Assembly: GCF_009831555.1 (NCBI RefSeq)
Contig: NZ_WUUU01000015.1
Span: 1 to 32,073 of the forward strand
Reading direction: 5' to 3'
Length of the DNA: 32,073 nt
From: Halobacterium bonnevillei
GTDB taxonomy: Archaea; Halobacteriota; Halobacteria; Halobacteriales; Halobacteriaceae
The number at the start of each line of letters is the position of its first letter. Position 1 is the stretch's first letter. Positions 16,633-23,672 of the stretch are shown in pieces. The notes under the pieces are model-generated. The model ran no database searches and was not told where the DNA came from. It worked only from the letters and a program-made list of their open reading frames with translations. The position numbers and the translations under genes are program-made.

Positions 16633-16703
16633 GGCCACGCACCTCCGTGGACGTCGATGCGGTTCCCGGAGTACTCCGCGTGGAATCGTGTGTAGTTGTG
16701 CAT
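16629..16703 (-). CDS. 24-residue small ORF coupled to the next gene
   Basis: ATG 16703 opens MHNYTRFHAEYSGNRIDVHG and ends at TGA 16629-16631, overlapping the GTG of the 225-residue gene by the classic GTGA arrangement. It stands where a full SipW-tag gene would begin, 15 bases after a tRNA-like element. The FHAEYSGN stretch loosely resembles the FYAEQCRNN ending of SipW-tag proteins. It may be what is left of a paralogue after internal deletion, or a real coupling peptide. Too short for certainty. Confidence 0.35.
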   Translation of the reverse strand: MHNYTRFHAEYSGNRIDVHGGAWP

Positions 16704-16718
16704 GGTTCGGTCCGAGAT

Positions 16719-16763
16719 ACCCACCGGCGGAATCGAACCGCCGTTCGTGCCACCAGCGTGGGA
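16719..16763 (-). other. tRNA-like minihelix (element 5)
   Basis: On the minus strand, CCCAC (16758-16762) pairs with GTGGG (16720-16724). Between them lies a T-arm GGCGG-TTCGATT-CCGCC (16726-16742), with a 15-base linker replacing the D and anticodon arms. It begins 15 bases after the 538-residue gene ends and precedes ATG 16703. The acceptor helix has 5 pairs here, the weakest of the five together with element 4. Confidence 0.7.
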
Positions 16764-16778
16764 AGCAGCCGCCGACCG

Positions 16779-18395
16779 CTACGTTCCGCCGGAATCGGAC
16801 CCGGAGCCGTCGTTGTTCCGGCACTGTTCGGCGTAGAACCCGAGGTCGAATCGCACCTCGTCGCCCTGGATCACGTTGCCGACGGACGTGGGAACCCACC
16901 ACTCGAAGCCGACACACACGCCAGTCTCGCCGGGGAGGCAGTCCCGGTCCTCGCTGGTCGAACCAGCGTTCCAACCCATGTCACCGTCGCCGTCGAGGGG
17001 AATCATGCCCCCCTCGGGACCGGAGGCGCCGATGAGGTCCATCGCCGCCGCGAGCGTCGCGGGGTTGGCGCCATCGAGACCGGTGTAGCCGCCGATGCCG
17101 GGCCCGAAGACGAGTTGCTCGCCGTCGTCGTGCTGGTTGTCACAGTCCTCGTCGTACCAGATGCGAACCATCGTGTTCTCGGCGAGCTCACCCTCGTCCG
17201 GCGTTGGTTCGGGGTCCGGCGTCTCGCCAGGGAGGTCCGTAAAGTTCGAGGCCGTGAGCCAGAGGTAGCCAGGGTTGTCGCAGAGGTGCAGCGAGAACGT
17301 GATTTCGCCGCTGTCCCCGGGCTTCACGTCGTCGAGTTGGACGAGGCTGTCCTGGTCGCCGAAGACCCCCTCGGAGAGGTCGTCGCCGCTCTCGATACCG
17401 CACGCACTGTGGATGACGATGTCGCCGACACCGCTCCCGGAGGCGTCGATGCCGCTCTCCAGGGAGATCGGGGTGTTGGCGTCGCCGTCCAGGACCACGA
17501 GGTCCTCCAGGGGCTCGACGTCGCTCTCCGAAATCCAGGTGAGGTCACCCAGCTCGTCGTACTTGCTCGCGCTCTCGTTGAGCTTCGGAGTGAGCCTGAG
17601 CGCGAAGTCACCTTGCGAGCCGTTGTCGTTTACCGGGCCGAGCACCCCGCCGTCGGTGTTCGCGCCGTTCCAGACCCAGTCCCCGACTGCGACGCCATCC
17701 GAGGAGTCAGGGTCCTCGTACGAATCGTCGCTCCCGTTTCGGTCATCGTCCTCGACGACCCAGTCCCCGGTTTCCCACCGAGCGTTCGGCGACCCTTCGA
17801 TCTCGTAGGTCGCGGTACCACCGAACTCCGTCTGCCGGCGGTCGTTGACGACGAACAGGTAGACGTCGTCAGTGTCGGTGTTGCGCCACAGGAACACCGT
17901 GCTACGCTTGTCCGACTGGATGTCGTCGTTCTGCGACTGGTTCCCCGCTTTGTCGTAGGCCGTCTGGGGGTCCGTTCCTTCCAGCGCCTCGATGCAGTAC
18001 GACTCGCCCTCGTAGACGAGGTAGAACTCGCTGTCGGCACAGTCACAGCACGCCGGGACCTCCGCAGCGTCGAAGACGGGGTCCACGTCCCCGGCGCCCG
18101 AGTAGCGGATGCCCTCGAGGTCCTGGACGCCGTCACCGTCTGAGTCCGGATAGGCGTTCACCGGGTGTTCGCCGACCTCCCCGCCACTCCCGGGAATCGG
18201 TCCGTCGTACGTCTGCTGCCAGTCGACCTTCAGGTCGAGCTCGCCGGCCGTGATCGTGTTCCCGTCGAACGACTCGGTGTCGTTGAAGTACGCGCTCGTG
18301 CCGAGGCCGGCTCCCGCCGAAGCGAGCCCGATGCCGCCCAGGCCCGCGAGGATCTGGCGCCGCGACAGTTCTAGTCTGGTTCCGTTCTTGCTCAT
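16779..18395 (-). CDS. SipW-tag fibre-like protein with a large insert in the N-terminal half, 538 aa
   Basis: The N-terminus has SRRQILAGLGG (twin-arginine-like), then TSAYFNDTESFDGNTITAGE, the SipW junction. The conserved core resumes only at LVQLDDVKPGDSGEITFSLH (residue 351 on) and continues with LCDNPGYLW, VRIWYDEDCDN, CVGFEWWVPTSVGNVIQGDE and FYAEQCRNN. Residues about 85-345 are therefore an insertion before the DVKPGD strand. It is beta-rich and has an early Cys cluster (ACCDCADSEFYLVYEGESYC) and aspartate-rich DSDGDGVQD and EDDDRNGSDDSYEDPDSSDG segments that may bind calcium. I do not recognise the insert's family. ATG 18395 has GGAGG with an 8-base spacer. Confidence 0.88.
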   Translation of the reverse strand: MSKNGTRLELSRRQILAGLGGIGLASAGAGLGTSAYFNDTESFDGNTITAGELDLKVDWQQTYDGPIPGSGGEVGEHPVNAYPDSDGDGVQDLEGIRYSGAGDVDPVFDAAEVPACCDCADSEFYLVYEGESYCIEALEGTDPQTAYDKAGNQSQNDDIQSDKRSTVFLWRNTDTDDVYLFVVNDRRQTEFGGTATYEIEGSPNARWETGDWVVEDDDRNGSDDSYEDPDSSDGVAVGDWVWNGANTDGGVLGPVNDNGSQGDFALRLTPKLNESASKYDELGDLTWISESDVEPLEDLVVLDGDANTPISLESGIDASGSGVGDIVIHSACGIESGDDLSEGVFGDQDSLVQLDDVKPGDSGEITFSLHLCDNPGYLWLTASNFTDLPGETPDPEPTPDEGELAENTMVRIWYDEDCDNQHDDGEQLVFGPGIGGYTGLDGANPATLAAAMDLIGASGPEGGMIPLDGDGDMGWNAGSTSEDRDCLPGETGVCVGFEWWVPTSVGNVIQGDEVRFDLGFYAEQCRNNDGSGSDSGGT

Positions 18396-18413
18396 TGGTA
18401 CCCCCTCCTGGGG
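18396..18413 (-). promoter_or_regulatory. Shine-Dalgarno hairpin before the 538-aa gene
   Basis: Minus-strand CCCC (18410-18413) can pair with GGGG (18401-18404) around an AGGAG loop; GGAGG is at 18404-18408, 8 bases before ATG 18395. A TTCCCC run links it to element 4. It could hide or present the ribosome site depending on upstream processing. Confidence 0.55.
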
Positions 18414-18415
18414 AA

Positions 18416-18461
18416 CCCCACCGGCGGGATCGAACCGCCGAACCGGACGACCAGTGTGGGT
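18416..18461 (-). other. tRNA-like minihelix (element 4)
   Basis: Minus strand: CCCAC (18456-18460) pairs with GTGGG (18417-18421). The T-arm GGCGG-TTCGATC-CCGCC spans 18423-18439, with a linker of about 15 bases. It lies 43 bases after the von Willebrand-domain gene ends. Only 5 acceptor pairs form, with mismatches at both ends of the helix. Confidence 0.7.
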
Positions 18462-18504
18462 CCCGGCCGCCCGCGAGCGGGGGCCGGACGATTGACTGCT
18501 GTCC

Positions 18505-20166
18505 CTACGAACCGGGGTTGTCGTTGTTGCGGCACTGCTCCGTGTAGAACCCGAGATCGAAGGCCACGGAGTCGCTCTGGATCTCGTTGCCGACGTCCGT
18601 CGGCACCCACCACGCGAAGCCGACGCAACTCGTCTGTGACGCGGTGAAACACGCACGCTCCTCGGTGCTGGTGTCACCGTCGAGCGCGATACCGTCCCCA
18701 GCGGTGAGTTCCACGAGCGATTCGCGCAGGGTGCCGCGGAAGATCGGTTCCTCGCCGCCGGAGCCGACCGTGCCACCGATCCCCTGGAAGACGGACTCGA
18801 CGTCGGAGGTGTCCGCGTCGAACGCGTACTGGTCCTCTGGGTTGGAAGCTGGGTCGCTCGCCATGTCGCCGAGGGTCCCCGTCGGCGCGCCGCTGCCGTA
18901 CGCGATGGTGAAGACCTCCGCGTTGTCGCTTTTGAGGTTGCCCGCCTCGTTGACGGGGTCCTCGCTCGGCGAGTCAGTGACGCCGGAGTCCTCGTTTGCG
19001 TTCCCGTCACTCAGGAAGACGACGATTTTGCGTGCGCCCGAACGGGCGTTCCCGCTCTCGCCGTACGCGCTGCCGAACTCGTCAGCGGCGAACAGTTCCT
19101 CGTGGGCCTGTTCGACGCCGGCCTCCATGTTCGTGCCACCGCCAGTGGAGATTGCGTTGACCGCGTTCTGCACGGCGTTGTGGTCAGTGGTCAGCCCCTC
19201 GTCGAGAGACACGTCGTCCGCGAAGGAAACCAGCGAAACCTGGTCGTTCGGACCGAGGGCGTCGATGAGCGAGTTCGCGCCGTTCTGGGCCTGAGTGATG
19301 GCCGATCCACTCATGGAACCGGACCGGTCAAGCACGATCACGACGTCGGCCTCCTCGCCGTCGGTGCTGCCACCTCCGCCGGCCGAGAAGACGTTGTTAC
19401 AGTCACCGTCGTACCAGAGCGCAGTTTGGACCTCGTCGAGCAGTTCGACGTCACCGCCCTGGAGGTCGGTGACCGTCTCGTCGCTCGGACCCGCGTCACT
19501 GGAGTTGCCTTCGGGTTCCGTGATGCCGTTCTCGTTGGCTTCGACGAGGTCACCCTGCATCCAGACGTACCCGTCGTTGTCACAGAGGTGGAAACTCAGC
19601 GTGAGTTCGCCGAAGTCCCCCGGCTTCACGTCGTTCAGGTTGACGAGCGGGTTCGGCTCGGACGCACCCATCGTGTCTTCGTTCTGGGTTCGGAAGCCCT
19701 CAGTCGGGTCAAGGTCGGATGGGGTGTCCGCACCGTCCGCACAGAAGCTTCCGACATCGCCCATGTTGAACGACTCCTGGATGCCATCGTCGTCCTGGTC
19801 CGGGTACGCCTCGATGGCAGTGTTGTCCATGTACGCATCGAGGTCGTCGTCGTGCACCCAGACCATGGGGGTGTTCGGATCCGGAAGTGCCGTGTAGGAC
19901 GACGTATCGGCCGGCTCGGACCGCGTCACGTCGAGTCCGGCAGTCGGATCTTCGAACCCGTAGATCTGGGGGTAGGAGTAGTGCTCCTCCCAGTCGACTT
20001 TCAGGTCGAGCGTCCCCGCCGTGATGGTGTTGTCTTCGAACGATTCGGTGTCCGTGAGGTATGCGGACGTTCCGAGGCCGGCGGCCGCGGACGCGAGGCC
20101 GACGCCTCCCAGTCCCGCGAGCACTCGCCGCCTCGAAAGCCGGTACCGTTTGCCGTCATCGGTCAT
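18505..20166 (-). CDS. SipW-tag fibre-like protein with inserted von Willebrand A domain, 553 aa
   Basis: Signal with RLSRRRVLAGLGG and the junction TSAYLTDTESFEDNTITAGT (residues 33-52). Core part one runs to about residue 260 (LNDVKPGDFGELTLSFHLCD, GYVWM, WYDGDCNN). A vWA domain occupies about 273-465 with a complete metal-ion site: DRSGSMS (Asp280, Ser282, Ser284), Thr345 in GGGTNMEAG and Asp387 in FLSDGNAN. The core then resumes at EPIFRGTLRESL and ends WWVPTDVGNEIQSDSVAFDL and FYTEQCRNND. The vWA domain is thus nested in a loop of the fibre fold. vWA domains usually bind proteins or surfaces, so an adhesive subunit is likely. The N-terminal 130 residues closely match the beta-propeller protein at 25568-27307. 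Confidence 0.93.
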   Translation of the reverse strand: MTDDGKRYRLSRRRVLAGLGGVGLASAAAGLGTSAYLTDTESFEDNTITAGTLDLKVDWEEHYSYPQIYGFEDPTAGLDVTRSEPADTSSYTALPDPNTPMVWVHDDDLDAYMDNTAIEAYPDQDDDGIQESFNMGDVGSFCADGADTPSDLDPTEGFRTQNEDTMGASEPNPLVNLNDVKPGDFGELTLSFHLCDNDGYVWMQGDLVEANENGITEPEGNSSDAGPSDETVTDLQGGDVELLDEVQTALWYDGDCNNVFSAGGGGSTDGEEADVVIVLDRSGSMSGSAITQAQNGANSLIDALGPNDQVSLVSFADDVSLDEGLTTDHNAVQNAVNAISTGGGTNMEAGVEQAHEELFAADEFGSAYGESGNARSGARKIVVFLSDGNANEDSGVTDSPSEDPVNEAGNLKSDNAEVFTIAYGSGAPTGTLGDMASDPASNPEDQYAFDADTSDVESVFQGIGGTVGSGGEEPIFRGTLRESLVELTAGDGIALDGDTSTEERACFTASQTSCVGFAWWVPTDVGNEIQSDSVAFDLGFYTEQCRNNDNPGS

Positions 20167-20187
20167 AGTTGCTCCCCCCGTGAGGGG
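20167..20187 (-). promoter_or_regulatory. Leader hairpin with partial ribosome site before the vWA gene
   Basis: Minus strand: CCCC (20184-20187), loop TCAC, GGGG (20176-20179), continuing into GGAG (20172-20175), 5 bases before ATG 20166. It follows element 3 directly, in the same layout as the hairpins before the 538- and 274-residue genes. Confidence 0.5.
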
Positions 20188-20189
20188 AA

Positions 20190-20276
20190 ACCCACTGGCG
20201 GAATCGAACCGCCGCATCGCGGCGAGTCCGCGCGAGCGAGTCGGCGCGAACTCGAGTCGCGATTCCCAGCGTGGGT
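20190..20276 (-). other. tRNA-like minihelix with long linker (element 3)
   Basis: Minus strand: ACCCAC (20271-20276) pairs with GTGGGT (20190-20195), 6 bp. T-arm GGCGG-TTCGATT-CCGCC is at 20197-20213. The linker is 56 bases and contains its own closing helix, ATCGCG (20258-20263) with CGCGAT (20215-20220), like an extra arm. It starts 14 bases after the 274-residue gene ends. Confidence 0.75.
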
Positions 20277-20290
20277 GAGTGGCCGCATCG

Positions 20291-21115
20291 CTACGAACTG
20301 TTGAACGGTGCGCCGTTGTTCCGGACCTGCTCGGCGTCGAACCTGAGCGTGAACGTCACCTCGTCGCCCTGGATGTCGTTGCCGACGCCCGCCGGGAGTT
20401 CGAGTAGCTGGTAGAACCACGCGGCGTCGCTGTTCGTACCGACCTCCAGGGGGTCTCCGGTCGACGGGTCCCGGAGCAAAACGCCGGTCTTGTAGACGTC
20501 GTGGGCCTCGTTCATCGTCGTGTAGTGGGCGCCACTCGGGGTTTCGCCATCCACGTTCGTCGGCGCCTCGTAGCTGCTCAGACCACTATCGTTGAGGTCG
20601 GTCGTCTCGTCCAGCGGCTGGAGGGCCGCGGGAGAGGTCCCGCCCGACGTATCCGGGTAATCTGCCCAAATCGTCGAGAGGAGCGCATCTCCCAGGTCCC
20701 CCGGCGAATTCGTGTCCGTCTCCGGTTCCGGATTCGCGCCCTCGTCGTTGTCGTAGTCCTCGTCGACGGACGTGACCTGGACGTATCCCGGATTGGCCAT
20801 GACCTCGGGATTCCACTCGAGGATGAGCCAGTCGCCGGGCTTCATGTCGGCGACCGTGATCGTCACCTCGTTCCCGTCTGCGGTGTCCTTCGGAGTGATC
20901 GTCGTGTTATCCCGGACGATTGCGGTGCTGTGCGCGATGTTGTCGACGGTGACCCGCAGGTTCAGTTCGCCCGCGGTGATGCTGTTCCCGTCGAACGACT
21001 CGCTGTCGGTGAAGTACGCGGAGGTGCCGAGCCCGGCACCAGCGGCGGCCGCACCGACGCCGCCGACGCCTGCGAGCACCTTCCGCCGCGTCAGTTCGAA
21101 GTTCTTGTCTGTCAT
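20291..21115 (-). CDS. Plain SipW-tag fibre subunit, 274 aa (operon A)
   Basis: Start ATG 21115 (MTDKNFELTRRKVLAGVGGV). The junction is TSAYFTDSESFDGNSITAGE. The core is uninterrupted: TVADMKPGDWLILEWNPEV, NPGYVQVTSV, then GAHYTTMNEAHDVYKTGV and the end LPAGVGNDIQGDEVTFTLRF with AEQVRNNGAPFNSS. At this length it is a bare fibre-type domain with no cargo. It is the closest relative, in this window, of the 285-residue first gene of operon B, sharing the HYTTxxEAxDxYxTGV segment. Plain subunits are the natural candidates for the main polymer, with the decorated paralogues as minor subunits. TasA-like polymerisation is inferred from family resemblance. Confidence 0.9.
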   Translation of the reverse strand: MTDKNFELTRRKVLAGVGGVGAAAAGAGLGTSAYFTDSESFDGNSITAGELNLRVTVDNIAHSTAIVRDNTTITPKDTADGNEVTITVADMKPGDWLILEWNPEVMANPGYVQVTSVDEDYDNDEGANPEPETDTNSPGDLGDALLSTIWADYPDTSGGTSPAALQPLDETTDLNDSGLSSYEAPTNVDGETPSGAHYTTMNEAHDVYKTGVLLRDPSTGDPLEVGTNSDAAWFYQLLELPAGVGNDIQGDEVTFTLRFDAEQVRNNGAPFNSS

Positions 21116-21139
21116 TCGTATCGCTCCCCACTCCTGGGG
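21116..21139 (-). promoter_or_regulatory. Leader hairpin and ribosome site before the 274-aa gene
   Basis: Minus strand: CCCCA (21135-21139), loop GGAG (21131-21134), TGGGG (21126-21130), a 5-bp hairpin. GGGGAG (21124-21129) stands 8 bases before ATG 21115. It follows element 2 after a few bases including TTCCCC. Confidence 0.55.
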
Positions 21140-21142
21140 AAG

Positions 21143-21183
21143 GCCCACCGGCGGAATCGAACCGCCGAGGTGCCAGCGTGGGC
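21143..21183 (-). other. tRNA-like minihelix (element 2)
   Basis: Minus strand: GCCCAC (21178-21183) pairs with GTGGGC (21043-type strand at 21143-21148), 6 bp. T-arm GGCGG-TTCGATT-CCGCC is at 21150-21166, with a linker of about 11 bases. This is the most compact copy and leaves only the acceptor and T halves of a tRNA. It lies 31 bases after the 555-residue gene ends. Confidence 0.8.
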
Positions 21184-21214
21184 GGGGCGGGCTCAGTCGC
21201 CCGGAACCGCGTCG

Positions 21215-22882
21215 CTACGGGTCGACGTCGTTGTCGTTTCCGTCCTGGATTCCGTTCGGGAACGTGGAGTTCTCGGTCCGAACCTGCGCCGGCTCGACGT
21301 CCACCAGTCGGAGGCCGAGCGGCGCGCTGCTGCCGCTCGTGTCCACCTTCCGGAGCAACGCACTGTCGTCGGCGACGGAGTCGTCGCCGTCGTCGTCGTG
21401 GAGTTCGATGTCCTCGCCCTCGCCGGCCGGGAGACTGCCGCTCTGGCCGTTGTTCCGCGCGACGACGTTGTCGAGCGTGACGCGCTGTTCGGTGCGGCTG
21501 CGGTCGCCCTTCCAGCTGACGTCGACGCCCTCCTCCTGGTTTTCCTCGACCGTCGAGTCGAGGATGACGTTGTTGTCGCCGTTGAAGTAGAGGCCGTTGT
21601 CGCCGTTCCTCGCGGCGTGCACCGTCTCGACGTGGCAGTCGTTGGCGTACCAGCCCGTGAGACCGTCGTTGCCGTTGTCTTCGATGGCCGTGTCCCGGAC
21701 AATCGCGCCGTCGATGTAGTTGAGGACGAGCGCGCGGCCGCGGCCGTCGTTCCCGTTGTCGACGATGGCGGTGTTGCTCACCAGGCCGCCGGCGAGCCGA
21801 CCACTCGAACCGCTGTTGTCGTTGTACTGGATGACCTGGTCAGCGCCCGTCGCCGTGAGGTCGCCGACGCGGACGTTGTCGGCCCGGATCTTCATCCCGA
21901 GGTCGCGGCCGCCGGTCAGACTGCCGCTCCCGCCGACGTCGAACGCGTCGTACGTGGTATTCGACGGCCCCTCGCCGCGAATGTCGAGAGTCTTGTCGAC
22001 GGTGACCTCGCCGGTGTGCGTGCCTGCTTCGAGCAGGAGCGTGTCGCCGCTAGACGCGTCGTCGACGGCCGTCTGGAGGTCGTCGCCGGTGCTGACGAGC
22101 GTCCAGTCGCCGACGCCAGTGTTGTTCCTGGCCTGCTCGGCGTAGAACTGCAGGTCAAAGCCCACGGAGTCGGCCTGGATCTCGTTGCCGACCCACGTCG
22201 GCACCCACCAGTCGAGACGCACGCACGTGTCGTCAGTCGGTTCGTCGGTGCTATCGCCGCCGTCGAACGTCGGTCGGTCGACGACCCCTGCGGTCGGGTC
22301 GCCGTCGCCGTGCAGCGGGACACCGGCGTGCAGGTCGGACAGCACTCCGAGCAGCGTCCCCTCGGTGAGCAGGACGTCGTCGTCGTTGCTGTCGCTCGTC
22401 TCGCCCGTGTAGTAGAGCGCCGCACGCGTGTACGTGGCGAGCTCCCCGCCGTCGCCCGTCTCCCAGGGCGTGTCGCCTTCCGGTTCTGTGACGGCGTTCT
22501 CGCTGTCGTCGGTCAGCTCGCCGCTCATCCACAGATAGGCGGGATTGTCCACCAGCGAGAAGCAGAACTCCAGGGAGCCCTCGTCGCCCGGTTTGACGTC
22601 CGAGAGGCTGTAGCTGACGCCGACACCCTCGCTCACGTCTTCGTCGCCCTGTACAGTCCCGGACAGTGGACCGTCGAAATTCCCGCTGGCCGACCCCTGA
22701 TCGACCATGAAGTCGTAGTGGACGTAGAGGTCGAGTTCGCCAGCTTCGAGCGTGTTTCCGACAAACGATTCCGTATCGTTCAGGTACGCGGACGTGCCGA
22801 GTCCGGCGGCCGCACCTGCGGCACCAATCGTGCCGAGGCCGGCGAGGACGCGACGACGCGTGAGTTCGAGTTGCTTCGACAT
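21215..22882 (-). CDS. SipW-tag fibre-like protein with C-terminal beta-helix, 555 aa (first gene of operon A)
   Basis: Start ATG 22882 (MSKQLELTRRRVLAGLGTIG), junction TSAYLNDTESFVGNTLEAGE. The complete core ends at WWVPTWVGNEIQADSVGFDL and FYAEQARNN (about residue 254). Residues 258-545 form a right-handed parallel beta-helix of the NosD/pectate-lyase type, opening with DLQTAVDDASSGDTLLLEAG. Rungs with Asn/Asp-Gly turns follow (VDNGNDGRGRALVLNYIDGA, IEDNGNDGLTGWYANDCHVE). Beta-helices of this kind often bind or cleave polysaccharides; no catalytic set is evident. A related protein ends operon B (23673-25457). First gene of operon A, preceded by the duplicated promoter region and lacking a Shine-Dalgarno sequence. 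Confidence 0.92.
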   Translation of the reverse strand: MSKQLELTRRRVLAGLGTIGAAGAAAGLGTSAYLNDTESFVGNTLEAGELDLYVHYDFMVDQGSASGNFDGPLSGTVQGDEDVSEGVGVSYSLSDVKPGDEGSLEFCFSLVDNPAYLWMSGELTDDSENAVTEPEGDTPWETGDGGELATYTRAALYYTGETSDSNDDDVLLTEGTLLGVLSDLHAGVPLHGDGDPTAGVVDRPTFDGGDSTDEPTDDTCVRLDWWVPTWVGNEIQADSVGFDLQFYAEQARNNTGVGDWTLVSTGDDLQTAVDDASSGDTLLLEAGTHTGEVTVDKTLDIRGEGPSNTTYDAFDVGGSGSLTGGRDLGMKIRADNVRVGDLTATGADQVIQYNDNSGSSGRLAGGLVSNTAIVDNGNDGRGRALVLNYIDGAIVRDTAIEDNGNDGLTGWYANDCHVETVHAARNGDNGLYFNGDNNVILDSTVEENQEEGVDVSWKGDRSRTEQRVTLDNVVARNNGQSGSLPAGEGEDIELHDDDGDDSVADDSALLRKVDTSGSSAPLGLRLVDVEPAQVRTENSTFPNGIQDGNDNDVDP

Positions 22883-22992
22883 GGTTTCTGTCGGCCCAAC
22901 GGCAGGTCGGGCACTGTCAACCCCTGCGTCTCATACCCCCATAGCTAATCGCGGAATTCCCAGGAAAACGGCCAATTGAGCGGGTTTAAGCC
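22883..22992 (-). promoter_or_regulatory. Promoter and leader of operon A, related to that of operon B
   Basis: Read toward ATG 22882, the minus strand shows GCTTA followed by C-rich sequence (22985-22989 on), a CCGTTTTCC stretch, then CGCGATTAGCTATG (22940-22953) and a leader hairpin GCCCGAC...GTTGGGC (22894-22912). The 14-base block is identical in operon B, at the same distance from the start to within one base (58 versus 57). It may contain the TATA element, giving a leader of roughly 35 bases. The upstream blocks may bind a common regulator. Confidence 0.7.
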
Positions 22993-23325
22993 CGTTCCTT
23001 AGGATTTAGCAGCGTCCTTCCCCCGCGAGTCCTCGGCTGTGTTGGAGAGAACGGAACGGAAACGGAAACGCGCTCGCTGTAGTGAGATTGGAGACTACAG
23101 TATCTCATCGAGACGATGAAAGATGATAGAATATTGCAGGAGATGATAGAATGGGATCGCACACTGTGAGGCTCGGACAGTGAGCGGAGAGAATACGGTA
23201 GCGTCGATGTGAGGGGGTCGGCGCTGTGGAGATGCGACCTTCGACGCTTCCGCCGCCCCCATCGCCGTCTGGCAGAGAGTGTCGCGTTGGCTCCGACTGG
23301 TCGGGCGGTGGTCGCAACCGAATCG
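22993..23325. other. Gene-free stretch with AT-rich 12-base direct repeats
   Basis: No convincing coding frame. The stretch from about 23090 to 23165 is markedly AT-richer than its surroundings. It holds two copies of agatgatagaat at 23121-23132 and 23141-23152, a 20-base period, i.e. two helical turns. They could be operator sites or the promoter of an unannotated RNA. The rest has the composition of spacer or decayed sequence. Confidence 0.4.
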
Positions 23326-23580
23326 CTACACCCAGTGAAGGAGATAGAGGAGATAGAGGCCCGCGCCGGTAACCCCCCCACCAGCGAGAACGAATCCAAC
23401 CCCGAAGAGGATGGACGGCGCGTACAGCGCAAGCTGGACCAATTGCAGACCGACCAGGATGGCGAACAGCGAGAGAATCGTCCAGAGAGCGGTTTCGAGT
23501 ACCGTTCGACTCGTGCCGATGAGTTCGTCGCGGACGATGGCCCGAACCTCTCGTTCGCTGAGTCCATCGTCGGGCGCCAT
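23326..23580 (-). CDS. Small two-TM membrane protein, 84 aa
   Basis: ATG 23580 (MAPDDGLSEREVRAIVRDEL) follows a TATA-like ATCTTATTG about 27 bases upstream, which favours it over ATG 23607. A short soluble helical head is followed by two hydrophobic segments (about residues 28-52 ETALWTILSLFAILVGLQLV, and 55-80 LFGVGFVLAGGGVTGAGLYL). Family not recognised. It lies between operon B and operon A on the same strand, 92 bases after the operon B beta-helix gene and behind a TGGCTCGAGCCA palindrome (23624-23635) that may end operon B. It could be an assembly or anchoring factor, but that is position only. Confidence 0.7.
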   Translation of the reverse strand: MAPDDGLSEREVRAIVRDELIGTSRTVLETALWTILSLFAILVGLQLVQLALYAPSILFGVGFVLAGGGVTGAGLYLLYLLHWV

Positions 23581-23672
23581 ACCGGTGTCTCGGAGAGTCA
23601 GCAACAATAAGATGTCGACTGACTGGCTCGAGCCACCAGCGGTTCCGGACTCTCGAAGAATCGACCGACGGT

